From a gamma proteobacterium HdN1 (GTDB lineage: Bacteria; Pseudomonadota; Gammaproteobacteria; Pseudomonadales; Ketobacteraceae): a DNA stretch of 64,000 nucleotides. The position numbers were made by a program, and so were the translations under genes. The notes under the pieces were generated by a model, which was given only the letters and a program-made list of their open reading frames with translations, searched no databases and was not told where the DNA came from. This document shows, piece by piece, positions 45,240 through 53,342 of the stretch; positions within the stretch are counted from its first letter, which is position 1; every line of letters begins with the position of its first letter. The stretch spans positions 3,694,527-3,758,526 of the forward strand of contig FP929140.1 in NCBI GenBank assembly GCA_000198515.1, written 5' to 3'.

Positions 45240-45696
45240 TTTCTAATACTCCTAACTACAGAAATCATGCGCAAAAAACGAGAAACGTGCTTCAGCGCAG
45301 CGGGTTTTTCCGCAATCGGTTCTAGCGGATTTGTGGGTGATGCAGTTTTTCACTTGTTCGCCGTGGGTGGTTTTGGCGAAAAATTGGGCTTTTGGCCAGC
45401 GGTTGCGAACAGTACCACATTCTGAGCGCCGATGGGTTGGCTTTCCCGCCGATAACACGTTCAGACTGGTGGGTCGCTTTTTGCGGTCTCATAGTGTGCC
45501 TGAACTCGGTCACGTTTTGTTGTGGTTTTTACGGAAAAAAGTGAGGTTTTTTGTCTACCGAATCACGTTATTGCGGGTGTTGCCTGCGTTTTAAGGCGAA
45601 GTGTGATTGAGCTCGCATATGGGTTTTTCTGGAGTTTCTATCTTTGTGTTCAGTCGGATCGCAAATTGAAACTTAAAACGCAATAACGGTGGCCCT
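45240..45696. other. Intergenic region upstream of the first Ig/FN3 gene
   Basis: 457 bp between divergent DUF481 and Ig/FN3 genes. It contains copy 1 of a 79-bp dispersed element (45403-45481). The frames that cross it are also seen at the second copy and are by-products of the repeat. No RNA gene is recognised. Confidence 0.55.
45403..45481. repeat. 79-bp dispersed element, copy 1 (R1)
   Basis: Begins TTGCGAACAGTACCACATTC and ends GGTGGGTCGCTTTT. It matches 48091-48169 in the same direction, with differences clustered in a nine-base central stretch and one at the base after TTCTGAG. It is 216 bp upstream of the first Ig/FN3 gene. Nature unknown. Confidence 0.9.
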
Positions 45697-46578
45697 ATGA
45701 AAAACATCATTCAATCTCAAGTAAAATCAGTTGCAGTTGGATTTGCTCTTGTTGTTGGCATGGGGCTCACAATACAGCCCAGCGTGGTGGTGGCTGCTCC
45801 CACTGTAAAATCCATCCCAGCAAATGCGCTGATGTGGGAAGGCCAAACCAAGCAGTTTAAGGTAGAGGCGACCAGCAGCCGCAAGATTAACTATCAATGG
45901 TACAAAAATGGGGTGCGTGTAGCGGGCGTTACCACATCGACGCTAACGCTTAGCAATGTAACCGCCGCTGACGCAGGAAGTTACCACGCGACGGTATTTG
46001 ATGGTACGGGCAAAGTGCGCACCGATAAATTCACGGTTACGATTGGCGAGAAAGTAAAAATTACGGCACAACCGAAAAATGTTGCCACCAATGAAGGCAC
46101 TACGGCGACGTTCACGGTAAAAGCGACCGGCACGGGCCCCTTGAGCTACCAGTGGTATTTCAACGATGTGGCGATGGCGGGTGCGAATGGTGCCTCGGTC
46201 AGCACCTCGAAAGCGGTGCTCTCGGATGCCGGAAAATACAAGGTCATCGTGAAAAATGCGGGCTCCACTGTAACCTCAAGCGTGGCCTCGCTGAACGTGA
46301 TGGCGGTGGCCAAGAGCTACACGGCCAACCTTGCGTGGACGGCCCCGACGACACGCAATGACGGTAGCGCGCTGAAAGCCAGTGAGATTTCCGGTTACAA
46401 CGTCTATTTTGGCACCAGCGCTACCGGCAGCCTCTCGAAAATTGCATCACTTTCCGGCAAGGAATTGGCGTATGCGGTGACCAATTTAACCAGCGGCACC
46501 TACTACTTTGCGGCGACGACGGTGGATAGCAGCGGTGTAGAGAGCAAGCTGTCGGAGCGGGTCAGCAAGAAGTTCTAA
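45697..46578 (+). CDS. Secreted protein with two Ig-like domains and one FN3 domain
   Basis: A 293-residue exported protein. A signal peptide of about 30 residues (VGFALVVGMGLTIQPSVVVAA) is followed by Ig-like domain 1 (about 33-113, with INYQWYKNGVRVAGV and ADAGSYHATVFDGTG), Ig-like domain 2 (about 115-200, LSYQWYFNDVAMAGA and SDAGKYKVIVKNAG) and an FN3 domain (about 203-293, ANLAWTAPTTRNDGSALKAS, YNVYFGTSATGSLSKI, TYYFAATTVDSSGVES). The W-Y-K-N and DAG-x-Y patterns are classic Ig_3/I-set features. It is paralogous to the gene at 50673. No sortase or autotransporter signal is present. It may be an extracellular adhesin or a binding module; this is inference. Confidence 0.92.
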   Translation: MKNIIQSQVKSVAVGFALVVGMGLTIQPSVVVAAPTVKSIPANALMWEGQTKQFKVEATSSRKINYQWYKNGVRVAGVTTSTLTLSNVTAADAGSYHATVFDGTGKVRTDKFTVTIGEKVKITAQPKNVATNEGTTATFTVKATGTGPLSYQWYFNDVAMAGANGASVSTSKAVLSDAGKYKVIVKNAGSTVTSSVASLNVMAVAKSYTANLAWTAPTTRNDGSALKASEISGYNVYFGTSATGSLSKIASLSGKELAYAVTNLTSGTYYFAATTVDSSGVESKLSERVSKKF

Positions 46579-46615
46579 GCAAGCCTAAAAGAGTCGCAGA
46601 CTAGCGAGATCCAAG

Positions 46616-46654
46616 GCTGCGCGGTGGGGGAAATCCTGCCGCGCAGCTTTTTTT
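46616..46654 (+). terminator. Terminator of the first Ig/FN3 gene (T1)
   Basis: 9-bp GC-rich stem GCTGCGCGG/CCGCGCAGC followed by seven T, 38 bp past the stop. A decayed copy lies at 48203-48241. Confidence 0.95.
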
Positions 46655-46675
46655 GTGGTGTTTTGCGACTTACAC

Positions 46676-48061
46676 CTACACGGTGCGAGAAAATTGCCCC
46701 TTTTGGGAGGCGCCAAGATAGGCATCGAAAGCCATCGCAATCACGCGCATCATTAGCTGCCCTTGGGGAAGCAGGTTTAGTTCTGTATTGCTGACCGATA
46801 CTAGGCCATCGGAGATCGGGTCTTCGAGTTTTGAAATTGCATCGGCAAAATAAGTTTGAAAATGAATGTTGAATTCTTTCTCAAAACGCGCAAATTCGAT
46901 TCGGCCATGGCACATGAGTTCTACGATGACAGCGCGGCGGATGCGATCATCGTCACTGAGCGTGTAGCCGCGATGAATGGGGAGCTTGCCTTCATCAATC
47001 ATTCCGTAATATTCAGAGAGTAGTTTTACGCTCTGGCAATAGGTATCGGCGACCATGCCGATGGCGGAGTTGCCATACCCGATCAGGTCACATTGCGCGT
47101 GGGTAGAATAGCCCTGAAAGTTGCGTTGAAGCGTGCCGCGCTCGCGAGCGAGTACGAGTTCATCGTCGGGGAGTGCAAAATGATCCATGCCGATGTAAAC
47201 GTAACCTGCCGCAGTAAGGCGTGCGATGGTGAGTTCGAGTAATTCGATTTTGCGTTCTGGCGGCGGCATATCTTCCTTGCGGATCATGCGTTGCGCTCGC
47301 ACCATTTGCGGTAGGTGGGCATAGCTGTAGGTTGCGATGCGGTCGGGGCGTAAGGCAATGATTTTACTAAGCGTTGCGTCGAAACTTGCGACGGTTTGCA
47401 GCGGAAGGCCGTAAATCAAATCTACAGAAATAGACTTGTATTGCGCGCTACGCGCAGCAGCAATCAGATCGTAGACCTGCTGTTCGCTTTGTAGGCGATT
47501 CACCGCCCGCTGAACATTCTCATCAAAATCCTGCACGCCAAAGCTGAGCCGGTTGAAGCCTTGCTGGCGCAAATCTGCAATGCGTTCAATATCTACCGTG
47601 CGTGGATCTACCTCAATGGAAAATTCGTGATTGTCGGATTCATCGAGGTTGAAATGGTTGCGCAGGCAGGCCATCAGCTCGCTTAGCTGTTCACCGGTGA
47701 GATAGGTGGGCGTACCGCCGCCAAGGTGTAGCTGTGTGAGCTTGCGGCTGCGGTCAAAAAGCGGTGCAGAAAGTGCGATTTCGCGCTTGAGGTAGTCAAG
47801 GTACTCCACTGCGCGATGGGTTTTCTGGGTGATGATCTTGTTGCAGGCGCAGTAGTAACAGAGACTTTTGCAGAACGGAATGTGGATGTAAACCGAGAGC
47901 GGCTTGGCGGGTGCTAGGTTGCTGCGCGCAGCGGCTTCCCGGTAATCCTGCTCGGTGAAGTCTGCGTGGAATTGTGGAGCGGTGGGGTAAGACGTGTAAC
48001 GCGGGCCTGGGCGATCGTACTTTTCAACGAGGGCACGGTTGAATGTCAACGTAGAGCTCAT
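46676..48061 (-). CDS. hemN: Oxygen-independent coproporphyrinogen III oxidase HemN
   Basis: A 461-residue radical-SAM enzyme that converts coproporphyrinogen III to protoporphyrinogen IX without oxygen. The start at ATG 48061 gives MSSTLTFNRALVEKYDRPGPRYTSYPTA, the family opening; the longer frame to 48106 enters the repeat R2. The 4Fe-4S motif CxxxCxxC is in YIHIPFCKSLCYYCACN (about 61-73) and the GGTP motif in HLGGGTPTYL. The HemN C-terminal domain is complete. Length fits E. coli HemN (457). It is transcribed alone. The 79-bp element ends 29 bp from its start, so it probably overlaps the promoter. Confidence 0.96.
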   Translation of the reverse strand: MSSTLTFNRALVEKYDRPGPRYTSYPTAPQFHADFTEQDYREAAARSNLAPAKPLSVYIHIPFCKSLCYYCACNKIITQKTHRAVEYLDYLKREIALSAPLFDRSRKLTQLHLGGGTPTYLTGEQLSELMACLRNHFNLDESDNHEFSIEVDPRTVDIERIADLRQQGFNRLSFGVQDFDENVQRAVNRLQSEQQVYDLIAAARSAQYKSISVDLIYGLPLQTVASFDATLSKIIALRPDRIATYSYAHLPQMVRAQRMIRKEDMPPPERKIELLELTIARLTAAGYVYIGMDHFALPDDELVLARERGTLQRNFQGYSTHAQCDLIGYGNSAIGMVADTYCQSVKLLSEYYGMIDEGKLPIHRGYTLSDDDRIRRAVIVELMCHGRIEFARFEKEFNIHFQTYFADAISKLEDPISDGLVSVSNTELNLLPQGQLMMRVIAMAFDAYLGASQKGQFSRTV

Positions 48062-48090
48062 CAGAAACCTCGAAAACTGCGCTCGGAAAG

Positions 48091-48169
48091 TTGCGAACAG
48101 TACCACATTCTGAGTGCCGATGGGTTGGCTTTCCCAACGACAATACGTTCAGACTGGTGGGTCGCTTTT
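48091..48169. repeat. 79-bp dispersed element, copy 2 (R2)
   Basis: Same orientation as R1 (45403-45481) and nearly identical outside a nine-base central block. It lies just upstream of hemN. It is followed 33 bp later by a copy of the Ig/FN3 gene terminator. Confidence 0.9.
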
Positions 48170-48202
48170 GTTCATGGTCGCGATTGGTGAGACAGACCAA
48201 AA

Positions 48203-48241
48203 GGCTGTGCGGTGGGGTGAATCCTGCCGCGCTGCGTTTTT
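48203..48241 (+). repeat. Decayed copy of the Ig/FN3 terminator (T2)
   Basis: GGCTG(T)GCGGTGGGG...AATCCTGCCGCGC(T)GC(G)TTTTT matches T1 at 46615-46652, but two changes break the stem. There is no gene in front of it, only R2. Confidence 0.75.
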
Positions 48242-48442
48242 GCGTTTGGAACTTTGTTGAGACAGGAAGCGGAAGCGTGGTGTAGAGTAGCGAGGCCTAA
48301 CGCGTTGATTTGTAAAAGTTCAGCTTCTGTTAACCCGTTAGACGCACATAATTTGCTGAGTTTTCATACAGAAAACCCTGTTGGTGACGTTGTGTGTGAT
48401 CCCTTTTCTTTCGCCAGCAGATCTTATGCCAAGGAGTGAAAC

Positions 48443-48955
48443 ATGAATAATACTTCCAGACTACTCGTAGCTTCCGTACTTTTCGCCAGTCTGGGTTTGG
48501 CGGCTTGTGGCCCTAAGCAAGACGCTGCAACGGATGCGAAAGGCTCAGTTGATAATGCTGCAGAAACAACCAAAGACGCTGTCGCAAACACTGTTGAAGC
48601 CGCCAAGAAGACCGCAGCAGAAGCTGGTGAAGCTGTGAAGAGCGCTACTGAAGCTGCAAAGAACGCAGCTGACGGTGCTGTAGACGCAACCGTAAATGCT
48701 GCGAATGCAGCGGCCGACAAGGTTGCCGAAGCGAAAGACAAAGCCGTAGAAGCGAAAGACAAAGTGGTTGAAGGCGCAGGCAATGCAGTGGATGCGGCCG
48801 GTGCTGCGGTAGAAGCTGCCAAGGATTCTGTAAAAAAGGAATCTGAAAAGGCTGTGGAAGGCGCTGACAAGGCTGTAGAAGATGCAAAGAAATCTGCTGA
48901 AGACGCAAAGAAATCAGTTGAAGACGCAAAAAGCGCACTGACTCTGCAAAAGTAA
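48443..48955 (+). CDS. Ala/Lys-rich repetitive lipoprotein (LEA/apolipoprotein-like)
   Basis: A 170-residue lipoprotein with AAGGAG 7 nt before the ATG. The leader ends in LGLAACG (lipobox LAAC). The mature part is one long amphipathic helix of 11-residue-like repeats rich in Ala, Lys, Glu and Asp (AAETTKDAVANTVEAAKKTA; KDKAVEAKDKVVEGAGNAV; DAKKSAEDAKKSVEDAKSA). Such repeats resemble LEA group 3 and apolipoprotein helices, also found in YtxH/CsbD-like stress proteins. It may protect or stiffen the periplasm-membrane interface under osmotic or drying stress. That role is inferred. Confidence 0.88.
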   Translation: MNNTSRLLVASVLFASLGLAACGPKQDAATDAKGSVDNAAETTKDAVANTVEAAKKTAAEAGEAVKSATEAAKNAADGAVDATVNAANAAADKVAEAKDKAVEAKDKVVEGAGNAVDAAGAAVEAAKDSVKKESEKAVEGADKAVEDAKKSAEDAKKSVEDAKSALTLQK

Positions 48956-48963
48956 GCGCTTGC

Positions 48964-49010
48964 TACATCGCGTAAGCTTTCTGCATCGCGTAAGCTTTCT
49001 GCATTGCATA
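48964..49010 (+). repeat. 18-bp tandem repeat after the lipoprotein gene
   Basis: T(A/G)CATCGCGTAAGCTTTC at 48964-48981 and 48982-48999, then a partial third copy to 49010, between the stop and the terminator. Confidence 0.85.
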
Positions 49011-49011
49011 G

Positions 49012-49040
49012 AAATGGGCCGTATATCGGCCCATTTTTTT
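49012..49040 (+). terminator. Terminator of the Ala/Lys-rich lipoprotein gene
   Basis: 8-bp stem ATGGGCCG/CGGCCCAT, loop TATAT, then seven T. Confidence 0.95.
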
Positions 49041-49111
49041 GCGCAGCTTCTTGGGGTGTTCATCAAGCTGGCGCGGCGCGGGTTCAGTTCTTGTGTTGCG
49101 CGCCTGAGAGG

Positions 49112-49963
49112 TCAGGCGGCTAGCACTTGGTCAATGTCATCTTCCTGCGCCAGCAGTTTGTCCAGTTCTTCCATCAATGCGACGAGATTAAGATTCAATG
49201 GCTGGGTGAGCTCCGTCGGAAAACTACCGAGGATCTGTGGTTTGGGAACGTTGTGGAGTGTTGCCTTCACGAGGTTACAGGCTAGGTAGACGATGAGCGC
49301 ATACGGGTCGATCCCCGTAGAGGTCGGTACGGTCGTGTGCTGGCCTATGGCGTGGGTGATGTTGTCGGGGAAGTTCCAGCGCTTGGCGAGTTCCGCACCC
49401 ACCTCTGCGTAATCGTATCCGAACTGGCTACGTTCCAGTTCAACGCGATTGGCACCGTTTTTGACGAGGGTTTCGATACGGTGCATGTTTTCTGCGTCAG
49501 AAAGATACATCAGCACCATGCCGACGCTGTGCATCAAGCCGCAGGTGAATGCGGCTTCCCCGTCCATGCCGGCATGCTTGGCGATGGATTTACTGATGTT
49601 GGCCACAAGAAAGGTTTCCCGCCAGTACGCCATCATATCGAGATGCGGAACTTTCTTGAAGGCGCCGGTCACCCCAGATGCAACCACGAGCGTTCGCACC
49701 GCGTCAAACCCAAGCGTTACGATTGCAGAATCAATGCTTGCCACTTTTCGGCCCGCACCGTAGCGCGCGGAATTTGCCATTCGTAGTACTTTCGCTGACA
49801 GGGCTTGGTCTAGGCGGATCTTTTTGGCAATGCTGTCAATATTCGCTTTTGGGTCGCTGAAAGTAGTGATGAGTTCCTGTACGACTTTGGACATGCTGGG
49901 CATCTCTAGGGCGCGGTCAAAAAAGCTTTTGTAGTGACGACATGATGTGGTTTCCCCGTTCAT
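49112..49963 (-). CDS. HDOD-domain protein
   Basis: A 283-residue protein formed by one HDOD domain (about 15-215), a degenerate HD-type fold in bacterial signalling. The typical opening DRALEMPSMSKVVQELITTF and the segments SAKVLRMANSARYGAGRKV, SIDSAIVTLGFDAVRTLVVA and TCGLMHSVGMVLMYL are present. The HD metal-binding pair of true phosphohydrolases is missing (LMHSVG), as usual in HDOD. No receiver or GGDEF domain is attached. Role uncertain: regulation of motility, the cell cycle or stress by protein binding. Confidence 0.93.
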   Translation of the reverse strand: MNGETTSCRHYKSFFDRALEMPSMSKVVQELITTFSDPKANIDSIAKKIRLDQALSAKVLRMANSARYGAGRKVASIDSAIVTLGFDAVRTLVVASGVTGAFKKVPHLDMMAYWRETFLVANISKSIAKHAGMDGEAAFTCGLMHSVGMVLMYLSDAENMHRIETLVKNGANRVELERSQFGYDYAEVGAELAKRWNFPDNITHAIGQHTTVPTSTGIDPYALIVYLACNLVKATLHNVPKPQILGSFPTELTQPLNLNLVALMEELDKLLAQEDDIDQVLAA

Positions 49964-50672
49964 TTTTGGATGTAGGCCTATGACAAGGAAAGTGTAGTAA
50001 GGCTTGAGTGGAATTGGCTCTGAGTGTGGAAATTTATTGCTGCTCGCCGTTTTTCAGAACCTTTTCTGCAGATTGAGCGCGCTTTATATTGCTGCTGGTT
50101 TTGTTGTCTCCGCTTCGATTGGCGATTGGCTGGGAGCAGGTTCGGCGATTCGCAAGGCCGACCGGTTGGGTGCAGCCTCATGCAGTGAGGTGGGGTGTCG
50201 GCAGCGTATAGCTCGGATAGCCCAGGCTGCCAATCGGAGCAACTGCCAATCGGAGCAACTGCCAATCGGAGCAACTGCCAATCGGAGCAACTGCCAATCG
50301 GAGCAGCTTGCGATCGGGGTGATTTCTGAGAGCGCCGTAAAAATGGCATTTTTATTAAAAGGTATTTCGAAATTGTGCGAAACGTCAAAAACAATCGCAC
50401 AAACGCTCACTTCTATTTAAATTGGAACGATCGTGGCGTTTCGGTTGGTAATTTAATTCATTTATTGGTTCCGAATTTGTGGTGATTTGGTTCACGTTTT
50501 TGCGCCTGTTTTGGCGATTCTAGCAGGCATAATTGCGTAACGCTTCACGTTATATGATCCAAAAAATTGTTTGTGCGTCATAGTGTGATGGACTTCGCAA
50601 GCAGCATTTCTCATCGTTTCTAGACTTGTCATTAATAAGATTTCAATTCAGCAAGCAGTAACGGTGGGTCTA
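49964..50672. other. Intergenic region between HDOD and the second Ig/FN3 gene
   Basis: 709 bp with five 16-bp tandem repeats (50229-50308). Right of these the DNA is AT-rich (about 50390-50660), probably the promoter of the Ig/FN3 gene. Both strands have open frames across the repeats, but they code only the repeat itself. Confidence 0.55.
50229..50308. repeat. Five tandem 16-bp repeats
   Basis: Unit GCCAATCGGAGCAACT at 50229, 50245, 50261, 50277 and 50293 (last copy with one change), followed by a degraded sixth. Four units are identical. There are no spacers, so it is not a CRISPR array. Confidence 0.95.
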
Positions 50673-51830
50673 ATGAAAAACGTCATTCAATCTCAAGTTA
50701 AATCAGTTGCAGTTGGATTTGCTTCTGTCGTTGCAATGGGTTTTGCATTACAAAATAACGTGGCGATAGCGGCTCCAACGTTGCTTTCCGCACCTTCAGA
50801 TACAGCCATGACCGTAGGTCAAACACTTGACTTTAACGTGGTAGCAAAAAGCAGCCGTACGATTCATTACCAATGGTACAAAAATGGCGTGCGAATTGTT
50901 GGCGTAGTTGGTCCGACACTGACGCTTCAGGGTGTAAGCCTTGCAGATGCAGGAAGATACAATGCCACCATCTTTGATGGTACGGGCAAAGTCAGAACCG
51001 ATAAATTTACCGTGACGGTAAATCCAGCTCCCGTCGTAAGCAGTAGTGATTTGACGGTAAAATCGATTCCCGCGAATGCGCTCATGTGGGAAGGGGATAC
51101 CAAGCAATTTAAGGTCGATGTGACCAGCAGCCGAAAAATCAACTATCAGTGGTATAAAAACGGCGTGCGCGTCGTGGGTGTAGAAACCCCGACTTTAACA
51201 CTTAGCAACGTAAGCACTGCGGATGCGGGGAATTACCACGCGACTGTATTTGATGGTACGGGTAAAATTCGCACCGATAAATTTACCGTCACAATCGGCG
51301 AGAAAGTGAAGATTACCGCGCAGCCAAAGAGTGTTGCGACCAACGAAGGCACTAGCGCGACGCTGTCGGTAAATGCAACCGGCACAGGCCCTCTGAGCTA
51401 CCAGTGGTATTTTAATGATGTAGTGATGGCCGGCGCGAATGGCGCATCGGTGACCACATCGAACGCAAAACTCTCGGATTCTGGAAAATATAAAGTCGTT
51501 GTGAAGAACGCTGGTTCTACTGTGACCTCAAGTGTTGCCTCGCTGAATATAATGGCGGTCGCAAAGAGCTATACGGCCAACCTTGCTTGGGCAGCTCCGA
51601 CGACGCGTAGTGATGGTAGTGCGCTAAAAGCCAGTGAGATTTCGGGCTACAACATCTACTTTGGTACTAGCGCAACCGGAAGTCTTTCGAAAATTGCATC
51701 GCTCTCCGGAAAGGACCTTGCTTATGCGGTGACGAATCTGACCAGCGGTACCTACTACTTTGCAGCTAGTACAGTAGATACGAATGGGGTAGAGAGCGCG
51801 ATGTCTACGCGGATCAGCAAGAAATTCTGA
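50673..51830 (+). CDS. Secreted protein with three Ig-like domains and one FN3 domain
   Basis: A 385-residue paralogue of the protein at 45697, started at the equivalent ATG (MKNVIQSQVKSVAVGFASVV). It differs mainly by an additional Ig-like domain after the signal peptide (about 30-118, IHYQWYKNGVRIVGVVG, ADAGRYNATIFDGTG); then come the same Ig1-Ig2-FN3 modules (INYQWYKNGVRVVGVE; LSYQWYFNDVVMAGANG; ISGYNIYFGTSATGSL). The N-terminal 20 residues and the FN3 part are almost unchanged between the two. It follows a 700-bp gap and is closed by a strong terminator. Gene duplication with domain gain or loss is clear; function is unknown. Confidence 0.92.
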   Translation: MKNVIQSQVKSVAVGFASVVAMGFALQNNVAIAAPTLLSAPSDTAMTVGQTLDFNVVAKSSRTIHYQWYKNGVRIVGVVGPTLTLQGVSLADAGRYNATIFDGTGKVRTDKFTVTVNPAPVVSSSDLTVKSIPANALMWEGDTKQFKVDVTSSRKINYQWYKNGVRVVGVETPTLTLSNVSTADAGNYHATVFDGTGKIRTDKFTVTIGEKVKITAQPKSVATNEGTSATLSVNATGTGPLSYQWYFNDVVMAGANGASVTTSNAKLSDSGKYKVVVKNAGSTVTSSVASLNIMAVAKSYTANLAWAAPTTRSDGSALKASEISGYNIYFGTSATGSLSKIASLSGKDLAYAVTNLTSGTYYFAASTVDTNGVESAMSTRISKKF

Positions 51831-51915
51831 GGAAAACAGAGAGTACAGAAAACACGTGGATTCTATTGTAGAACTGCAGTGATGGGATAACACGACGCAT
51901 AGAGTCCAAATCAAG

Positions 51916-51953
51916 GCGGTGGGTAGAACGAATTTCTACCCACCGCTTTTTTT
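51916..51953 (+). terminator. Terminator of the second Ig/FN3 gene
   Basis: 13-bp perfect stem GCGGTGGGTAGAA/TTCTACCCACCGC, five-base loop and seven T. The flank TTTTTTTGTGGTG is the same as after T1, showing common descent of the two gene ends. Confidence 0.97.
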
Positions 51954-51971
51954 GTGGTGACGTGCCCCCCA

Positions 51972-52001
51972 ATTTACTCATGGTAAATGACACTCTTTAC
52001 C
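51972..52001. promoter_or_regulatory. Cluster of TTTAC/GTAAA half-sites upstream of the P450 gene
   Basis: TTTAC-tcatg-GTAAA followed by 8 bp and TTTAC, giving two overlapping dyads (GGTAAA/TTTACC perfect). It lies 53-82 bp before the P450 start, a suitable place for an operator. The regulator is unknown. Confidence 0.45.
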
Positions 52002-52053
52002 CAATTTGATATTCTCGCTATCAGAGCTTGGATGATGGGAATAGGGGGTACGG

Positions 52054-53208
52054 GTGAGTAATTCTTCAAATCAGGATTGGGCTCCCCAATCGGATTCGGT
52101 TCAAGGGGATCAGCGTGCTGCATACGATCAGATGCGCGAGGACTGCCCAGTTGCGTATAGCGAATACGCGCACTGGAGTGTGTTTCGCCATAAGGATGTG
52201 TTGCGGGTTCTTTTAGATCACGAGACGTTTAGCAGCCATGTTTCGCGTTTTGCTTCGGTGCCAAATGGTATGGATCCGCCACAACATACGCGTTATCGTG
52301 AGCTGATCAATCCGTATTTTAGCGCAGAGAAAGTGGCTGAGTTTGAGCCTCTATGTGAAAAAATTGCGGATTCGCTCGCGCAGAGTGTTCTGTGCGGTGA
52401 GCAAGTCGAATTGATGGAGGCGTTTGCGCAGCCCTTTGCACTGCAGGTACAGTGTGCGTTTATGGGGTGGCCGCTAAGTATGCAAGGCACCTTGTTGTCT
52501 TGGGTGCAGCGGAATAATCAGGCGATTTTTAAGCAGGATCGTGCTTTGCTGGCAGAGCTTGCTGCGGAATTTGAAGCAATTATTGCCGGTTTAATTGCAG
52601 AGCGGCGGCAGGCTAAAGTGGGGCCGGATTGTGATGTGACCGGTGCGCTAATGCATGAAGAAATAGACGGCCGCCTCCTGAATAATGCGGAAATTGCGAG
52701 TATTTTACGCAATTGGACCGTGGGCGAAGTGGGAACGATTGCGGCATCGGTAGGCATTATCGCGCACTTCTTTGCGACGAACCCTGAGTGGCAGGCACGT
52801 TTGCGCGAATCACCCGACCTGCTCTGGAAGGCGAACGACGAGATTTTGCGTATTCACGGGCCTTTGGTAGGGAACCGGCGCCGTAATACCTGCCCAGTCG
52901 AAATCGGTGGACGCCAAATTCCTGCGGGGGAGCGCATCAGCGTCAACTGGATTGCAGCAAATCGCGATCCTCAGGTATTTCCACAACCAGATCAGTTTTC
53001 TTTGGAGCGCAATCCGGCCGATAACTTGCTGTATGGCGCAGGGGTTCATGTGTGCCCAGGCGCTCCGCTTTCTAGAATGGAATTGGTAGTGGTGGCGCGT
53101 GCGCTTTTGCGCTCTACCGATGCAATTCGTTTGTTGGAGGGGCAACCGCCTGTGCTTGCGGGTTTTCCTGCGAGTGGGTATGCGCGTTTGCCTTTGGCAT
53201 TGGGTTGA
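52054..53208 (+). CDS. Cytochrome P450
   Basis: A 384-residue soluble bacterial P450. It starts at GTG with AGGGGG upstream. The haem-binding loop YGAGVHVCPGAPLSRMEL (Cys ligand near residue 337), the ExxR pair in NDEILRIHGP and the PERF-like region are present. The I-helix reads NWTVGEVGTIAAS: the Thr of the usual acid-alcohol pair is kept (T228) but the acid before it is Gly227. No ferredoxin or reductase gene is adjacent, so electrons must come from elsewhere. Together with the altered I-helix this leaves a peroxide-using or demethylase-type chemistry possible. The substrate is unknown. Confidence 0.95.
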   Translation: MSNSSNQDWAPQSDSVQGDQRAAYDQMREDCPVAYSEYAHWSVFRHKDVLRVLLDHETFSSHVSRFASVPNGMDPPQHTRYRELINPYFSAEKVAEFEPLCEKIADSLAQSVLCGEQVELMEAFAQPFALQVQCAFMGWPLSMQGTLLSWVQRNNQAIFKQDRALLAELAAEFEAIIAGLIAERRQAKVGPDCDVTGALMHEEIDGRLLNNAEIASILRNWTVGEVGTIAASVGIIAHFFATNPEWQARLRESPDLLWKANDEILRIHGPLVGNRRRNTCPVEIGGRQIPAGERISVNWIAANRDPQVFPQPDQFSLERNPADNLLYGAGVHVCPGAPLSRMELVVVARALLRSTDAIRLLEGQPPVLAGFPASGYARLPLALG

Positions 53209-53271
53209 GAGTCGATCATGTTGAGTGGAGAGCTGCACCCGCCTTGGGGTGCAGCCAGCTCACTTGTAATT

Positions 53272-53290
53272 GCAAATGAAAATCAATTTC
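53272..53290 (+). promoter_or_regulatory. Probable Fur box before the iron permease
   Basis: GCAAATGAAAATCAATTTC matches 14 of 19 bases of the classical Fur box GATAATGATAATCATTATC and lies 53 bp upstream of the FTR1-type start. Iron-dependent repression is therefore likely. Confidence 0.7.
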
Positions 53291-53342
53291 AACTGACACG
53301 TTTGGAGGGTTCTGGTATTCTTTTCCGAAAGGAGATTTTGCG

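Larger units (their letters stand above)
48062..48442. other. Intergenic region between hemN and the Ala/Lys-rich lipoprotein gene
   Basis: 381 bp holding repeat copy R2 (48091-48169), the terminator-like remnant T2 (48203-48241) and the promoters of two divergent genes. No gene was found. Confidence 0.6.

Noticed and set aside
45331-45594. Plus-strand frame with RTVPHSERRWVGFP, similar to another at 48091-48285
   Set aside because: The similarity comes from the 79-bp repeat itself; sequence outside the repeat does not agree, so a protein pair is unlikely.
49978-50420. Open frames on both strands coding GSCSDWQLLRLAV-like and ANRSNCQSEQLPIG-like repeats
   Set aside because: They only translate the five 16-bp tandem repeats, have no ribosome site and no domain, and neither strand is favoured.
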